Source: Streptosporangium violaceochromogenes
Lineage (GTDB): Bacteria > Actinomycetota > Actinomycetes > Streptosporangiales > Streptosporangiaceae
Direction of reading: 5' to 3'
DNA length: 64,000 bases
Assembly: GCF_014654615.1 (NCBI RefSeq)
Contig: NZ_BNBB01000006.1
Location: 124,001 to 188,000 of the forward strand
Part shown: positions 18,085-26,712 of the stretch, piece by piece
How the letters are laid out: the number at the start of each line of letters is the position of its first letter
Position numbering within the stretch: position 1 is the first letter of the stretch
Notes under the pieces: model-generated
Seen by the model: the letters and a program-made list of their open reading frames with translations, nothing else
The model's database searches: none
What the model was told of the DNA's origin: nothing
Program-made: the position numbers and the translations under genes

Positions 18085-18768
18085 TCAGCTCACGTTCTGC
18101 CCGGCGTCGCGTGAGCGGTGCAGCCGCGACGCGAGCAGGGCGGCCAGCGCCCCGCCGGCGAGCGGGGCGAGGACGAAAAGCCACAGCTTGCCGAGCCGCT
18201 CGCCGTCGGCGAAGAAGGCCGGGCCGATGGAGCGGGCGGGGTTGACGGAGGCACCGGTGAGCGGAATGCCGACGAGCTGGACCGACGCCAGCGTCAGCCC
18301 GATCGCCAGGCCCGCGAACCCCTCGACGGCCAGGCCGTCGGTCACCAGCAGGAAGACCAGCACCAGCAGCGCGGTGAGCAGCGCCTCGACGACGAACGCC
18401 CCGGTGGCGTTCACCGTGCCGTCGAAGCCCGTGCTGCCGAACCCCCGGGTCTGGTCGGTGATCGCTCCGGTGACCACGGTGAGTTTGAGGAGACCGGCCG
18501 CCACGACACCCCCGAGAACCTGCGCGGCGGCGTAGCGTCCGGCCTCCGCCGCCGTCATCCGCCGCGCCAGGAGCATGCCCAAGGTCACGGCCGGGTTGAG
18601 CTGGCTGCCGGAGACCGGGCCGATGCCGTACGCCAGGGCGGTCATCAGCAGGCCGAAGACGAGGGCCACGCCGACCGCGCCGAGCTTGTCGATGCCGAAG
18701 ACGGCGCCGCCGACGGCGAAGTAGACCAGGATGAAGGTGCCGGTGAACTCGGCGAGGTATCTCTTCAC
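18085..18768 (-). CDS. aquaporin Z-like MIP-family channel
   Basis: 227 residues, six membrane helices and two half-helices. Both pore motifs are present: SQLNPAVT (about residues 54-61) and ASVNPARS (about 179-186). By alignment with E. coli AqpZ the selectivity filter reads Phe (ALVFGL), Gln (in LASVQLV, where AqpZ has His), Ala (in TGASV, where AqpZ has Thr) and Arg (NPAR). The family conducts water and sometimes small neutral solutes; this filter is not the strict water type, so substrate is open. It starts 39 bases after the htrA-like gene on the same strand and may be co-transcribed with it. Confidence 0.9.
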   Translation of the reverse strand: MKRYLAEFTGTFILVYFAVGGAVFGIDKLGAVGVALVFGLLMTALAYGIGPVSGSQLNPAVTLGMLLARRMTAAEAGRYAAAQVLGGVVAAGLLKLTVVTGAITDQTRGFGSTGFDGTVNATGAFVVEALLTALLVLVFLLVTDGLAVEGFAGLAIGLTLASVQLVGIPLTGASVNPARSIGPAFFADGERLGKLWLFVLAPLAGGALAALLASRLHRSRDAGQNVS

Positions 18769-18807
18769 GGGTCACCGCCGTCGCCGCTGGGATGGGATGG
18801 ATCGCGA

Positions 18808-19896
18808 TCAGTTGCCGGGAAGCTCGCCCAGGGTCACCGTGACGGTGGCGGTGGAGCCGTCGGTGCGTTCGATCCCGACCTTGGCGCGGGCGCCGGGGCG
18901 CAGGGTGCTGAGGACCTCCGCGAGGTCCTGGGTGTCCTGGACGGCGGTGCCGTTGATCGAGACGATCACGTCGCCGCGCCGGATGCCCGCCGCGGCCGCG
19001 CCGCTGCCGGGGGAGACCCGCACCACGCTGACCCCCATGGCCTGGCCGTCCATGCCGATCACGGTCTGCACGGTGACCCCGAGGGCGGCCCTGTGGGTGT
19101 TGGTGACCCGGCCCTTGGTGATGATCTGGTTGGCGACGTCGGTGGCGGTGTTGGACGGGATCGCGAAGCCGATGCCCGGAACCGCGCTTCCGCCGAGCTC
19201 GGGGTTGACGGCGGTCAGGGTCGGGATGCCGATGACCTCGTTGGAGAGGTTGACCAGGGCGCCGCCGCTGTTGCCGGGGTTGATCGCGGCGGAGGTCTGG
19301 ATGGCGCCGGTGATGGTCGCGCCGGGCGCCCCGGTCTCCTGCGGCTCGCTGACCGTACGGCCCAGCGCCGAGACGATGCCGTTGGTGACGCTGCCGGACA
19401 GGCCCAGGGGGTTGCCCATGGCGAGCACGATCTGCCCGACCCGCAGCTTGCCGGAGTCGCCGAAGGTGGCGGGCCGGAGCCCGGAGGGATCGTCCACCTT
19501 GATCACGGCCAGGTCGCCGAGGTTGAAGGTCTGGACGAGCCTGGCCTTCCGCGGCGGGCCGCCGGTGGCGAGTGTCACCTCGAAGCTTTTGGCCTGGCCG
19601 ATCACGTGGGCGTTGGTGATGATGTGCCCGGAGCGGTCGTAGACGACGCCGGAGCCCAGGCCGTTCCTCGTGGTGATCTGCACGATCGACGGCAGCACCC
19701 TGGCGATCACCCGCTCGTACGTCGCCTCCAGTGCCTCGGGCCCGGTGGCGGTGGTGGCCGGCGTGCCCGGCGGCGTGGCGGTCGCCACGCTCGCGGAGGC
19801 GGTGTCCGACGGCTGGGCGCCCGTGCTCCGGCCGCAGCCGGTGAGCGCCATGACGACGGCGGTGAACAGCGCGATACGTGCGATCGATCCCTGCAT
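18808..19896 (-). CDS. HtrA/DegP-like trypsin-PDZ protease, lipoprotein
   Basis: 362 residues. The lipobox ALTGC puts Cys at residue 21, so the enzyme is anchored outside the membrane. After a Ser/Thr/Pro linker comes a trypsin-like domain with His in TNAHVIG, Asp in NLGDLAVIKV and Ser in NPGNSGGAL, a complete triad. One PDZ domain (about 270-362: ALGVTVQTVIG, GIRRGDVIVSINGTAV) follows. HtrA proteases remove or refold damaged envelope proteins. It is divergent from the membrane-protein gene at 20213, with paired direct repeats in the shared 316-base intergenic region, and lies upstream of the aquaporin on the same strand. Confidence 0.93.
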   Translation of the reverse strand: MQGSIARIALFTAVVMALTGCGRSTGAQPSDTASASVATATPPGTPATTATGPEALEATYERVIARVLPSIVQITTRNGLGSGVVYDRSGHIITNAHVIGQAKSFEVTLATGGPPRKARLVQTFNLGDLAVIKVDDPSGLRPATFGDSGKLRVGQIVLAMGNPLGLSGSVTNGIVSALGRTVSEPQETGAPGATITGAIQTSAAINPGNSGGALVNLSNEVIGIPTLTAVNPELGGSAVPGIGFAIPSNTATDVANQIITKGRVTNTHRAALGVTVQTVIGMDGQAMGVSVVRVSPGSGAAAAGIRRGDVIVSINGTAVQDTQDLAEVLSTLRPGARAKVGIERTDGSTATVTVTLGELPGN

Positions 19897-20110
19897 GCGA
19901 GAATACTTCCCAGCTCGGGGCGGACGATGCTTCCCGTGGGGGAGGCCGCTTCATGGTGGGACGTGAGCTTTGCCCCCCTCCCGGTCGACACGTTGCCGTG
20001 GGGAGCCGTTTCGGCCGGGCCCGCCGGTGCCGGGGGAGGACCGCCGGGGCCGGGGATGTGGGGGCGGGGAGGGGCGGAACGGGACTCTATCCGCGAGGAG
20101 GCCTCGGATC

Positions 20111-20145
20111 CATCGAGGTCAGCGGGGATTCATCGAGGTCAGCGG
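20111..20145. repeat. 15-base direct repeats with 20-base period in a divergent promoter region
   Basis: CATCGAGGTCAGCGG occurs at 20111-20125 and 20131-20145, two helical turns apart, about 65 bases before the probable start of transcription of the gene at 20213. This geometry suits a dimeric DNA-binding regulator. Nothing else is seen in the 19897-20212 gap apart from the -10 hexamer. Confidence 0.55.
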
Positions 20146-20199
20146 CCTGTCGTGGCCGAAGTGTGATGGTATGAGTTCCAACTGTCAGCCCGGGTGACA

Positions 20200-20205
20200 T
20201 AGCCT
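20200..20205 (+). promoter_or_regulatory. -10-like TAGCCT, leaderless arrangement
   Basis: TAGCCT ends 7 bases before the ATG at 20213. No ribosome binding site is visible, consistent with a leaderless message. Confidence 0.45.
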
Positions 20206-20212
20206 GGCGCCC

Positions 20213-21547
20213 ATGGCGGATGTTGGCGGCGACTCCTCCGGGCGCTCTGGTGACAGGTACATCCCCTCCTATGACGCGCCCACGGCGCCCATACCCGCCG
20301 TCCGCGCCGAGGACGGCACGGTGATCCACCCTCGGGTGCCCCGCCGGTTCCCCATCGGTGACGGCGAGGAGACCGTCCTCGTTCCCCGGCCGGGTTCCGC
20401 GCCGCCACCCGCCGGGACGCCCGCCGAACCCGCGCGGGAGGAGGCCGGCGGGTCCGCCGACCCCACCGCCGGCGGGGTGGAGTCCGCCTGGATGTTCCCC
20501 GCGTTCGGCTTTCCCGCCATGGAGTCCGTCGAGCCCGCGTCGGTGGTGGGCTCCGAGCCCGCGGAGCCGGAGTCGCCCCGGGCGCCGGGGGCCTTCGCGC
20601 GGAGGGCCGTCGCTCCGGGACGGACTCCGGAGCGGGAGACGCCGGGAGAGGCCGGGCGACCGCCCCGCGCGGGCGCCGGTCCCGTCCGGCCGCGCCCCCC
20701 GGCAGGGGCCTTCGGCTCCGGAGGCCCCGGGGCGTCCCCCGGGCCGTCGCGTGCGCCCGGCGCGCCGTTCTCACCCCGCGTGATTCCCCGGGGCGGCGGG
20801 CGGAAGGAGAGCCTGCTGATGCGGATCGGGGACATCCCGATCCGGGTGGTCTACAGTTTCGGCGCGGCTCTCCTCACCGCCCTGGCGGTCTTCCTCATCT
20901 TCGTCCTGTTCTCCGGCGATCAGCCCGCCGACCCGCCCGAGGTCCGGCAGAAGGGGGCCGCCGACGGCGTCGCGTCTTCGGCGCCGCCGTCCGCGCCGCC
21001 GATCGCGCTGCCGGGCCTGCCCGTGCCGACGGCCATGCGGGTGCTGCCCGGTACGCCGAGCCCGGTGCTCGGCGTGGTGACCGACGCCAAGGCCGCGATC
21101 ACCTATGCCAAACTGGGCGCGCCCTGGACGGTCGCGGCCATCCCGTCGTTCACCGCCGGTCAGCGGGTCGGCACCGGGCGGCTGCCGGGCACGTTGATCG
21201 CCTCCGGCCTGCTGCCGGGGGACACCCCGCGCGCCGACCTGAAGACCGACGCCCAGTTCCGCGGCGCGGCGACGGGCGCGGTGCGGTGGACGCTCCGCCG
21301 TCACTATCCGGCGGGCAGCAGGGTCACCTGGACCGCTTCGCAGCGGCCGGCCACGGGCAAGGGGTGGACGCTCGGCTACCGGGTGACCTACGTGGTGAAG
21401 GGGCGCAGGCACACCTCGCAGGCGGCGCTCACGCTGCTGGACATCGGCCGCCGCAAGCCGGCGATGCTGTTCGTGACCGTTCCGGATACGAACAAGCGGC
21501 TCTGGGCGGACATCGCCCCCCTGATGGCCGGCGCCCGCCCGTTGTGA
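20213..21547 (+). CDS. proline-rich single-pass membrane protein, unknown function
   Basis: 444 residues. The first ~210 are low-complexity Pro/Ala/Gly/Glu sequence, probably disordered and cytoplasmic. A basic stretch and IRVVYSFGAALLTALAVFLIFVLF-like helix (about 213-240) crosses the membrane once. The outer part begins with another Pro/Ala linker and ends in a compact beta-rich domain of ~150 residues (for example GAPWTVAAIPSFTAGQRVG and LDIGRRKPAMLFVTVPD). The type II topology with a disordered inside tail resembles envelope-regulator substrates, but no family is recognised. It is transcribed divergently from htrA, and acyl-CoA dehydrogenase follows 54 bases after its stop. Confidence 0.8.
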   Translation: MADVGGDSSGRSGDRYIPSYDAPTAPIPAVRAEDGTVIHPRVPRRFPIGDGEETVLVPRPGSAPPPAGTPAEPAREEAGGSADPTAGGVESAWMFPAFGFPAMESVEPASVVGSEPAEPESPRAPGAFARRAVAPGRTPERETPGEAGRPPRAGAGPVRPRPPAGAFGSGGPGASPGPSRAPGAPFSPRVIPRGGGRKESLLMRIGDIPIRVVYSFGAALLTALAVFLIFVLFSGDQPADPPEVRQKGAADGVASSAPPSAPPIALPGLPVPTAMRVLPGTPSPVLGVVTDAKAAITYAKLGAPWTVAAIPSFTAGQRVGTGRLPGTLIASGLLPGDTPRADLKTDAQFRGAATGAVRWTLRRHYPAGSRVTWTASQRPATGKGWTLGYRVTYVVKGRRHTSQAALTLLDIGRRKPAMLFVTVPDTNKRLWADIAPLMAGARPL

Positions 21548-21601
21548 CGGAAGCACCTTCTAGAATATGGTTCCGCCACTGAACTCTGCCGGGAGGCTGT
21601 C

Positions 21602-23800
21602 ATGGCGATCGGATTGAGCGAGGAACATGAGGCACTCCGCGCGTCGGTGATCGGCTGGGCGGCGCGGAACATCCCGTCGGAGGTCGTACGGGCCGCCGTC
21701 GCGGCCGGCTCCGAGGAACGCCCCGCCTTCTGGCCCGCCCTCGCCGCCCAGGGACTCGCCGGGCTCCACCTCCCCGAGGAGCACGGCGGCAGTGGGTACG
21801 GCCTGATGGAGGTGGCGGTGGCCGTCGAGGCGCTCGCCGAGCGGGTCGCCCCCGGCCCCTACGTTCCGGCCGTCCTGGCCGGGGCCGTCGTCGCGGCCTC
21901 GGAGGGCAAGGCCCGTGCCGAGCTGCTCCCCGGATTCGCCGACGGCACGCTGATCGGCGCGGTCGCGCTGTCCGGCGCGCTCACCGGCACCCGTGACGAG
22001 GACGGAGCGCTCACGATCGGCGGTGTCGCCGAGCCGGTCCTGGGCGGCGCGCTCGCCGACGTGCTGGTGCTCCCGGTCCGCACGGGCGAGGGGGAGGAAT
22101 GGGTCGCGGTGGACGCCTCCGCGGCGACCGTGACCCCGGTCGGGGCGCTCGACCTCACCCGTGGTGTGGCCAGGGTGGAGCTCGCGGCGGTGACCGTGCC
22201 GCCGGGGCGCGTCCTGGAGGGGCTGGAGCGGCCCGCCGTTCTCAACCTGGCCGCGGTCCTGCTCGGCGCCGAGGCCGCGGGCCTCGCGGCGTGGTGCGTG
22301 ACCGCCGCGTCGGAGTACGCCAAGGTGCGCGTGCAGTTCGGCCGCCCGATCGGGCAGTTCCAGGGCGTCAAGCACAAGGCGGCCCGGATGCTCGTCGCGC
22401 TTGAGCAGGCCCGTGCCACCGTGTGGGACGCCGCCCGCGCCCGCGGGGACGAGCGGGCCTACGCCGCCGCGATCGCGGGTGTGGTCGCCCCCGACGCGGC
22501 CGTACGGTGTGCCAAGGACGCCGTGCAGATCTTCGGCGGTATCGGCTACACCTACGACCACGACGTCCACCTGTACTACCGCCGCGCCCTGACCCTGCGC
22601 GCGCTGCTCGGCCCCTCGGCCGAGTGGGCCGACGCGGTCGCCTCGCTGGCGCTGAGCGGGGTGAGCAGGGACATGGAGATCGAGCTGCCCGCGCGCGCCG
22701 CCTCGCTCCGTGAGCGGATCCGGGCCGAGATCGCCGAGATCGCCGGGCTGGAGGGCGAGGGGCAACGGCGGGCGCTGGCCGCCGCCGGCTACGTCATGCC
22801 GCACCTGCCCAGGCCGTGGGGCCGCGGCGCCGAGCCGCTGGAGCAGGTGCTCATCCTCCAGGAGCTCAAGGCCGCCAAGGTCAGGACGCCCCAGATGATC
22901 ATCGGTGCCTGGGTGGTGCCGTCGATCGTCGCCTACGGCACGCCGGAGCAGCAGGAGCGCTTCCTGCTCCCCACCCTGAGCGGCGAGATGATCTGGTGCC
23001 AGCTCTTCTCGGAGCCGGGGGCGGGCTCCGACCTCGCCTCGCTGCGGACGAAGGCGGAGAGGGTGGAGGGGGGCTGGAGGCTCAACGGCCAGAAGGTCTG
23101 GACGTCGATCGCCCAGATGGCCGAGTGGGCGATCTGCATCGCCCGCAACTCCTCGGCCGGCTCCAAGCACGAGGGCATCACCTACTTCCTGGTGGACATG
23201 AAGAGCGCGGGCGTCAAGGTCAGGCCGCTGACCGAGATGACCGGCGAGAGCATGTTCAACCAGGTCTTCCTCGACGACGTGTTCGTCCCGGACGAGCTGG
23301 TCGTCGGCGAGGTGGGGCAGGGCTGGAAGGTCGCCAGGAACACCCTGTCCAACGAGCGGGTCCTGCTCTCCTCGGGCTCCGGCGGCACCGGCGCGTCCGT
23401 GCCCGACCTGCTCGGGCTGACGGGCCGGCTCGGCCGCGCGCTCACCCCGGCCGAGCGCCAGGAACTGGCCCGTGTGGTCTGTGAGGGGCACTCGATCGGC
23501 GCGCTCGGCCTGCGGGTGACGCTGAGGCAGCTTGTCGGCGCCGAACCGGGCGCCGACGCCTCGGTCCGCAAGCTGCTGTCCACCTCGCACGCCCAGCACG
23601 TCGCCGAGTGCGCGGTCGGGCTGCTGGGCGCCTCCGCCGTGCTCGCCGCCGACGCCGCGCTCGGTGACGCCGGTCGCTGGAACCGCGCGGTGCTCGCCAC
23701 CCGTGCCATGACGATCTACGGCGGCACCACGGAGGTGCAGCTCAACATCATCGGTGAGCGGATGCTCGGCCTGCCCCGCGATCCCGAACCGGGCCGGTAG
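21602..23800 (+). CDS. two-domain (fused) acyl-CoA dehydrogenase, FadE34-like
   Basis: 732 residues, double the usual length, with two complete acyl-CoA dehydrogenase modules (about 1-360 and 370-732). This architecture is known in mycobacterial FadE6/22/34-type enzymes, some of which act on sterol side chains. The C-terminal half has the flavin segments WCQLFSEPGAGSDLASL and GQKVWTS. At the MCAD base position it reads YGGTTEVQ, without Glu, but NERVLLSSGS supplies a Glu at the IVD/LCAD-type position. The N-terminal half reads GYTYDHDVHLYYRRA at the equivalent site. It oxidises an acyl-CoA to the enoyl-CoA in the cytoplasm; the substrate is unknown. GGGAGG precedes the ATG by 6 bases and TAGAAT (21561-21566) is a -10 candidate. 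Confidence 0.9.
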   Translation: MAIGLSEEHEALRASVIGWAARNIPSEVVRAAVAAGSEERPAFWPALAAQGLAGLHLPEEHGGSGYGLMEVAVAVEALAERVAPGPYVPAVLAGAVVAASEGKARAELLPGFADGTLIGAVALSGALTGTRDEDGALTIGGVAEPVLGGALADVLVLPVRTGEGEEWVAVDASAATVTPVGALDLTRGVARVELAAVTVPPGRVLEGLERPAVLNLAAVLLGAEAAGLAAWCVTAASEYAKVRVQFGRPIGQFQGVKHKAARMLVALEQARATVWDAARARGDERAYAAAIAGVVAPDAAVRCAKDAVQIFGGIGYTYDHDVHLYYRRALTLRALLGPSAEWADAVASLALSGVSRDMEIELPARAASLRERIRAEIAEIAGLEGEGQRRALAAAGYVMPHLPRPWGRGAEPLEQVLILQELKAAKVRTPQMIIGAWVVPSIVAYGTPEQQERFLLPTLSGEMIWCQLFSEPGAGSDLASLRTKAERVEGGWRLNGQKVWTSIAQMAEWAICIARNSSAGSKHEGITYFLVDMKSAGVKVRPLTEMTGESMFNQVFLDDVFVPDELVVGEVGQGWKVARNTLSNERVLLSSGSGGTGASVPDLLGLTGRLGRALTPAERQELARVVCEGHSIGALGLRVTLRQLVGAEPGADASVRKLLSTSHAQHVAECAVGLLGASAVLAADAALGDAGRWNRAVLATRAMTIYGGTTEVQLNIIGERMLGLPRDPEPGR

Positions 23801-24277
23801 GAGGGGGGCGGGCCCGCGAGGCGCTTGACGGACTCGCGTTCGAGGCTGTAAAGAACAACAATCAAGTCAATGTGCCTAAAATGATGATCTCCCCGTTTTC
23901 TCTTTCCGGGCCCGCTCCGCCGGTCCGCGGACACCTGGTGATCCGCGGCGACGGTGGAGCCGCGCGGCCCGGGAACCGGTGAAGGAGGAGACGGGGGCCG
24001 GACGGCCGTCGGCGGAGACGCCGGCGGCCGTCGGCACATCCGGGGCCGTCGGCACGCCTTCCACGCCCAGGCGGAGACACCGTGCCGCCGGGCGCGGTCG
24101 TGCCGGTGCCGGTGTCGTACGGCGGATTTCACGGCGATCGCCGTCGTATCCCGAAGATCCCGAAGATTCCCAAGAACGGTCTTCACACCTTCAATCACGC
24201 GGTGTTACTCCCGATCCGTCCTGCCGCTCGTGCTACGAAGAAAAAGTTGATCTTCTGCGAGCGTTTCAGGAGGCCTG
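23801..24277. other. intergenic region upstream of the lectin gene
   Basis: 477 bases with no convincing gene. A TTGACG (23825-23830) with TAAAGA 18 bases on (23849-23854), in a locally AT-richer stretch to about 23890, is a weak promoter candidate. A second AT-rich patch lies at 24230-24260 just before the lectin ribosome binding site. Confidence 0.5.
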
Positions 24278-24853
24278 ATGGCACCCGTCGGCACCGGCCG
24301 TATCGTCACCCTTTCCGCCCTGCTGCTTGCCTGTCCGCTCACCGTCCCACCGGCCTCCGCGTCCCCGGCGGACACCGTCACCGCCGTGAGCATGGCCGGC
24401 GCGGGGAAGGCCGCTCCCGCGGCGCGCGCCCGGGCGGCGTTCACCGCCAACCTCGTCGCCCGGCAGAGCGACAGGTGCCTGGCGGTGGCGGCGGGAAGCA
24501 CGCGCGACGGCGCCGCCGTGATCCAGTGGGACTGCGGCCCGCAGCCCGACCAGCTGTGGCGGCTGGTCTCGCTCGGCGGCGGCTACTACCACGTCCGGCC
24601 CTCCCACAGCAATAAGTGCCTGTCGGTGGCGGACGGGAGCACGCGCAACGGGGCCTTTGTGATCCAGTGGCAGTGCGGGGCGCAGCTCGACCAGCAGTGG
24701 AAGCTCGTGCAGAGGACCGACGGGTTCTTCGCGCTGGTCGCCCGGCACAGTGTCAAGTGCCTGTCGGTCTACCGGGGAAGCTCCCACAACGGCGCCTCGG
24801 CCATTCAGTGGAACTGCGGCGCGCAGTACGACCAGCAGTGGAAGCTCGCCTGA
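24278..24853 (+). CDS. secreted ricin-type beta-trefoil lectin
   Basis: 191 residues. A signal peptide (about 1-30, ending ASASPA) leads to an Ala-rich linker and a single beta-trefoil of three repeats. Each repeat has the CLxV start and QxW-type end: CLAVAAGST...DQLWRL, CLSVADGST...DQQWKL, CLSVYRGSS...DQQWKLA. Paired cysteines in each repeat (SDRCL to WDCG and so on) probably form disulfides. Such domains bind sugars, in actinomycetes usually plant or fungal polysaccharide, and mostly occur attached to hydrolases; here the lectin is free-standing. AGGAGG precedes the ATG by 4 bases. No enzyme partner is next to it. Confidence 0.92.
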   Translation: MAPVGTGRIVTLSALLLACPLTVPPASASPADTVTAVSMAGAGKAAPAARARAAFTANLVARQSDRCLAVAAGSTRDGAAVIQWDCGPQPDQLWRLVSLGGGYYHVRPSHSNKCLSVADGSTRNGAFVIQWQCGAQLDQQWKLVQRTDGFFALVARHSVKCLSVYRGSSHNGASAIQWNCGAQYDQQWKLA

Positions 24854-25000
24854 GGGGGAGCGTGACGCGGAAGGGCGCGTTCCTCCGGGGGCCGTTCCGT
24901 CGCCCGAGCGGCCCCCGGAGCCCTCGTCCGGCCCCGCCGGTCCCGGCCGGGGCGCCCGCTCGGTCCGCTTAGGGCGGCGGCCATCGGGTACCAGCAGCAC

Positions 25001-25393
25001 ATGGTCGATCTGCTGCCCCAGGAGGCCCTCCAGGAGGTGGTCGACCAGCTCGTCCGCCTGGTCGAGGCGGCCGGCGCGACCGTCATCTTCGTCGGGGCGG
25101 TGGCGGCCTTCGTCCGGTTTCTCCGGGTCGCGCTGCGTCGGCGGGGCGAGCAGGAGTTCATCGCGGTGCGCCTGTTCCTGGGCCGCTTTCTCGCCCTGGG
25201 CCTTGAGTTCCAGCTGGCCGGCGACGTGCTGCGCACGGCCGTCGCCCCCAGCTTCCAGCAGATCGGGCAGCTGGCGGCGATCGCCGCGATCCGGACCGCC
25301 CTGAACTTCTTCCTGAGCAGGGAGATCGAGCGGGAGGGGCGGGCGGTCGGGGAGTCCCGCCCGGCCCCGCCGTCCGGCGCCGCGAATGGCTGA
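25001..25393 (+). CDS. DUF1622 family membrane protein
   Basis: 130 residues with three membrane helices (about 22-42, 60-80, 88-110), a basic loop between the first two (FLRVALRRRGEQEF), and the RLFLGRFLALGLEFQLAGDVL core characteristic of DUF1622. The family has no known biochemical role. The start codon has no clear ribosome binding site. The next gene begins inside its last codons (8-base overlap), so the two small membrane proteins are translated together and may form a complex. Confidence 0.85.
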   Translation: MVDLLPQEALQEVVDQLVRLVEAAGATVIFVGAVAAFVRFLRVALRRRGEQEFIAVRLFLGRFLALGLEFQLAGDVLRTAVAPSFQQIGQLAAIAAIRTALNFFLSREIEREGRAVGESRPAPPSGAANG

Positions 25394-25637
25394 GGTCACC
25401 GGGGCCGTCGCCGCCTCGCTCGTGCCCCTTCTCGTCGTCATGGGGTTGGCCTGTGCGCTCGCCGTCCTGCTGTCCGGTGGCGGTCCCCGGGGCGCGATGG
25501 CGGTGCTCCTGGACTTCCTCCTCGCGGCGGGACTCCTGCACCTCTCCCAGGCGCAGACGTGGGCGGCGATCACCGTGGCGGCGGTGACGACGGTGATCCG
25601 CAAGGTCGTCGTCGCCGGGTTCCTGCTGCGGCTCTGA
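25386..25637 (+). CDS. small membrane protein coupled to the DUF1622 gene
   Basis: 83 residues, almost entirely hydrophobic, with three predicted helices (about 8-30, 36-54, 58-80) and a short SGGGPRG turn. The ATG lies inside the end of the DUF1622 gene, ATGGCTGA carrying both start and stop. No family is recognised. The strict coupling is the best evidence that it is real and that it works with its neighbour. After its stop the LysR gene ends on the other strand. Confidence 0.75.
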   Translation: MAEVTGAVAASLVPLLVVMGLACALAVLLSGGGPRGAMAVLLDFLLAAGLLHLSQAQTWAAITVAAVTTVIRKVVVAGFLLRL

Positions 25638-25665
25638 GGGCGGGCCCCCTTTTTTTCACGGGCCC

Positions 25666-26637
25666 TCAGGACCCGGTTTCTCCTCGGGTCCTCAAGGCCC
25701 CGGCCGCGGCGTCCTCTCCCGGGCCGGTGGGGGCGGCCGGGACCGTAGGGGGTTCCGGAGACGCGGGGGAGACCGTCGAGGCCACCGAGGAGAGGGCGGA
25801 CAGGAGGGCGGCGGTGGCCGGAGGGATCGGAGGGGCGCCGTAGACGGCGGCGTAGACGCGCCGGATCGAGCCGGGCAGCTCGGTCGCGCTGACCCGGGGG
25901 TGGCGGTGCGCCCGCAGGGCCAGGCCGGGCAGGACGGTCACCCCGACCCCCGCGGCGACCAGGGCCTGGACGGCGACCGCGTCGTCGGTGGTGAAGGCGA
26001 TCTCCGGCTCGAAGCCCGCCCTCGCGCACAGCTCCAGCAGGTGGCTGCGGCACCGGTCGCACCCGCCGATCCAGCGGGAGCGGCGGTAGGAGGCCAGCTC
26101 GCCGTTCACGCCGTCGGTGACCAGGTAGCTGGGGTCGTCCAGCAGGGGGAACAGCCGGATGCCCTCATCCTCCGGGGCGGTGTCGTCGTAGCGGAAGACG
26201 ACCGCCACGTCCACGTAGCCCACCCGGAGCATGCGCAGGGCCTCGGGCGGCTCGGTCTCGGTCAGGCGCAGCTCCAGCCCGGAGTGCCGCCGGGCCAGGA
26301 GAGAGGCCGCCTCGGGCACGAACGTGCCCAGGGCCGAGGGGAAGGCGGCCAGTCTCACCCGCCCCGCGCGCAGGCCCACGTGCGCCGAGAGCTCGGCGGC
26401 GGCGGAGTCGATGCGGCCGATGATCTCGATGGCCCGCTCCGCCAGCAGGCGACCGGCCTCGGTGAGCCGGATGCCCCTGCCCACCCGCTGGATCAGCTTC
26501 GCGCCGGTCTCGGCTTCGAGCTTGGCGAGGTGGTGGCTGACCGAGGGCTGGGAGTAGTGCAGTTCCCTGGCCGCAGCGGTGACCGACCCGTGTTTCGCCA
26601 CGGCGGCGAGGACGCGAAGTCGTACGACATCAAGCAT
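25666..26637 (-). CDS. LysR-family transcriptional regulator
   Basis: 323 residues. The N-terminal winged helix is standard (VRLRVLAAVAKHGSVTAAAR, then YSQPSVSHHLAKLEAETG), followed by a two-lobe effector domain (about 90-300). The C-terminal ~25 residues are Pro/Gly-rich and poorly conserved. It contains a CDRCR segment (about residues 190-196) in the effector domain, which could hold a metal or sense a thiol. It is divergent from the cysteine-dioxygenase-like gene with only 75 bases between starts, and an AT-rich dyad in that gap is the natural binding site. This arrangement implies autoregulation and control of the dioxygenase. Confidence 0.93.
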   Translation of the reverse strand: MLDVVRLRVLAAVAKHGSVTAAARELHYSQPSVSHHLAKLEAETGAKLIQRVGRGIRLTEAGRLLAERAIEIIGRIDSAAAELSAHVGLRAGRVRLAAFPSALGTFVPEAASLLARRHSGLELRLTETEPPEALRMLRVGYVDVAVVFRYDDTAPEDEGIRLFPLLDDPSYLVTDGVNGELASYRRSRWIGGCDRCRSHLLELCARAGFEPEIAFTTDDAVAVQALVAAGVGVTVLPGLALRAHRHPRVSATELPGSIRRVYAAVYGAPPIPPATAALLSALSSVASTVSPASPEPPTVPAAPTGPGEDAAAGALRTRGETGS

Positions 26638-26647
26638 GCATCAACAT

Positions 26648-26671
26648 TATCTATAAATAAGCGGGAAGATA
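26648..26671. promoter_or_regulatory. probable LysR operator in the divergent region
   Basis: TATCT (26648-26652) and AGATA (26667-26671) form an inverted repeat with a 14-base spacer inside the most AT-rich part of the gap (CTATAAATAA). It overlaps where both divergent promoters should lie. Confidence 0.5.
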
Positions 26672-26712
26672 GGTATTGGACGTTATGTATTGCTGCGGCC
26701 CACCATGAAGAC

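Noticed and set aside
17459..20166. Long antisense frames over the esterase, aquaporin and htrA genes
   Set aside because: They lie over well-supported genes and have arginine- or glycine-rich low-complexity translations.
21560..23599. 679-codon frame opposite the acyl-CoA dehydrogenase
   Set aside because: Antisense shadow; no conserved motif, and the plus-strand gene is certain.
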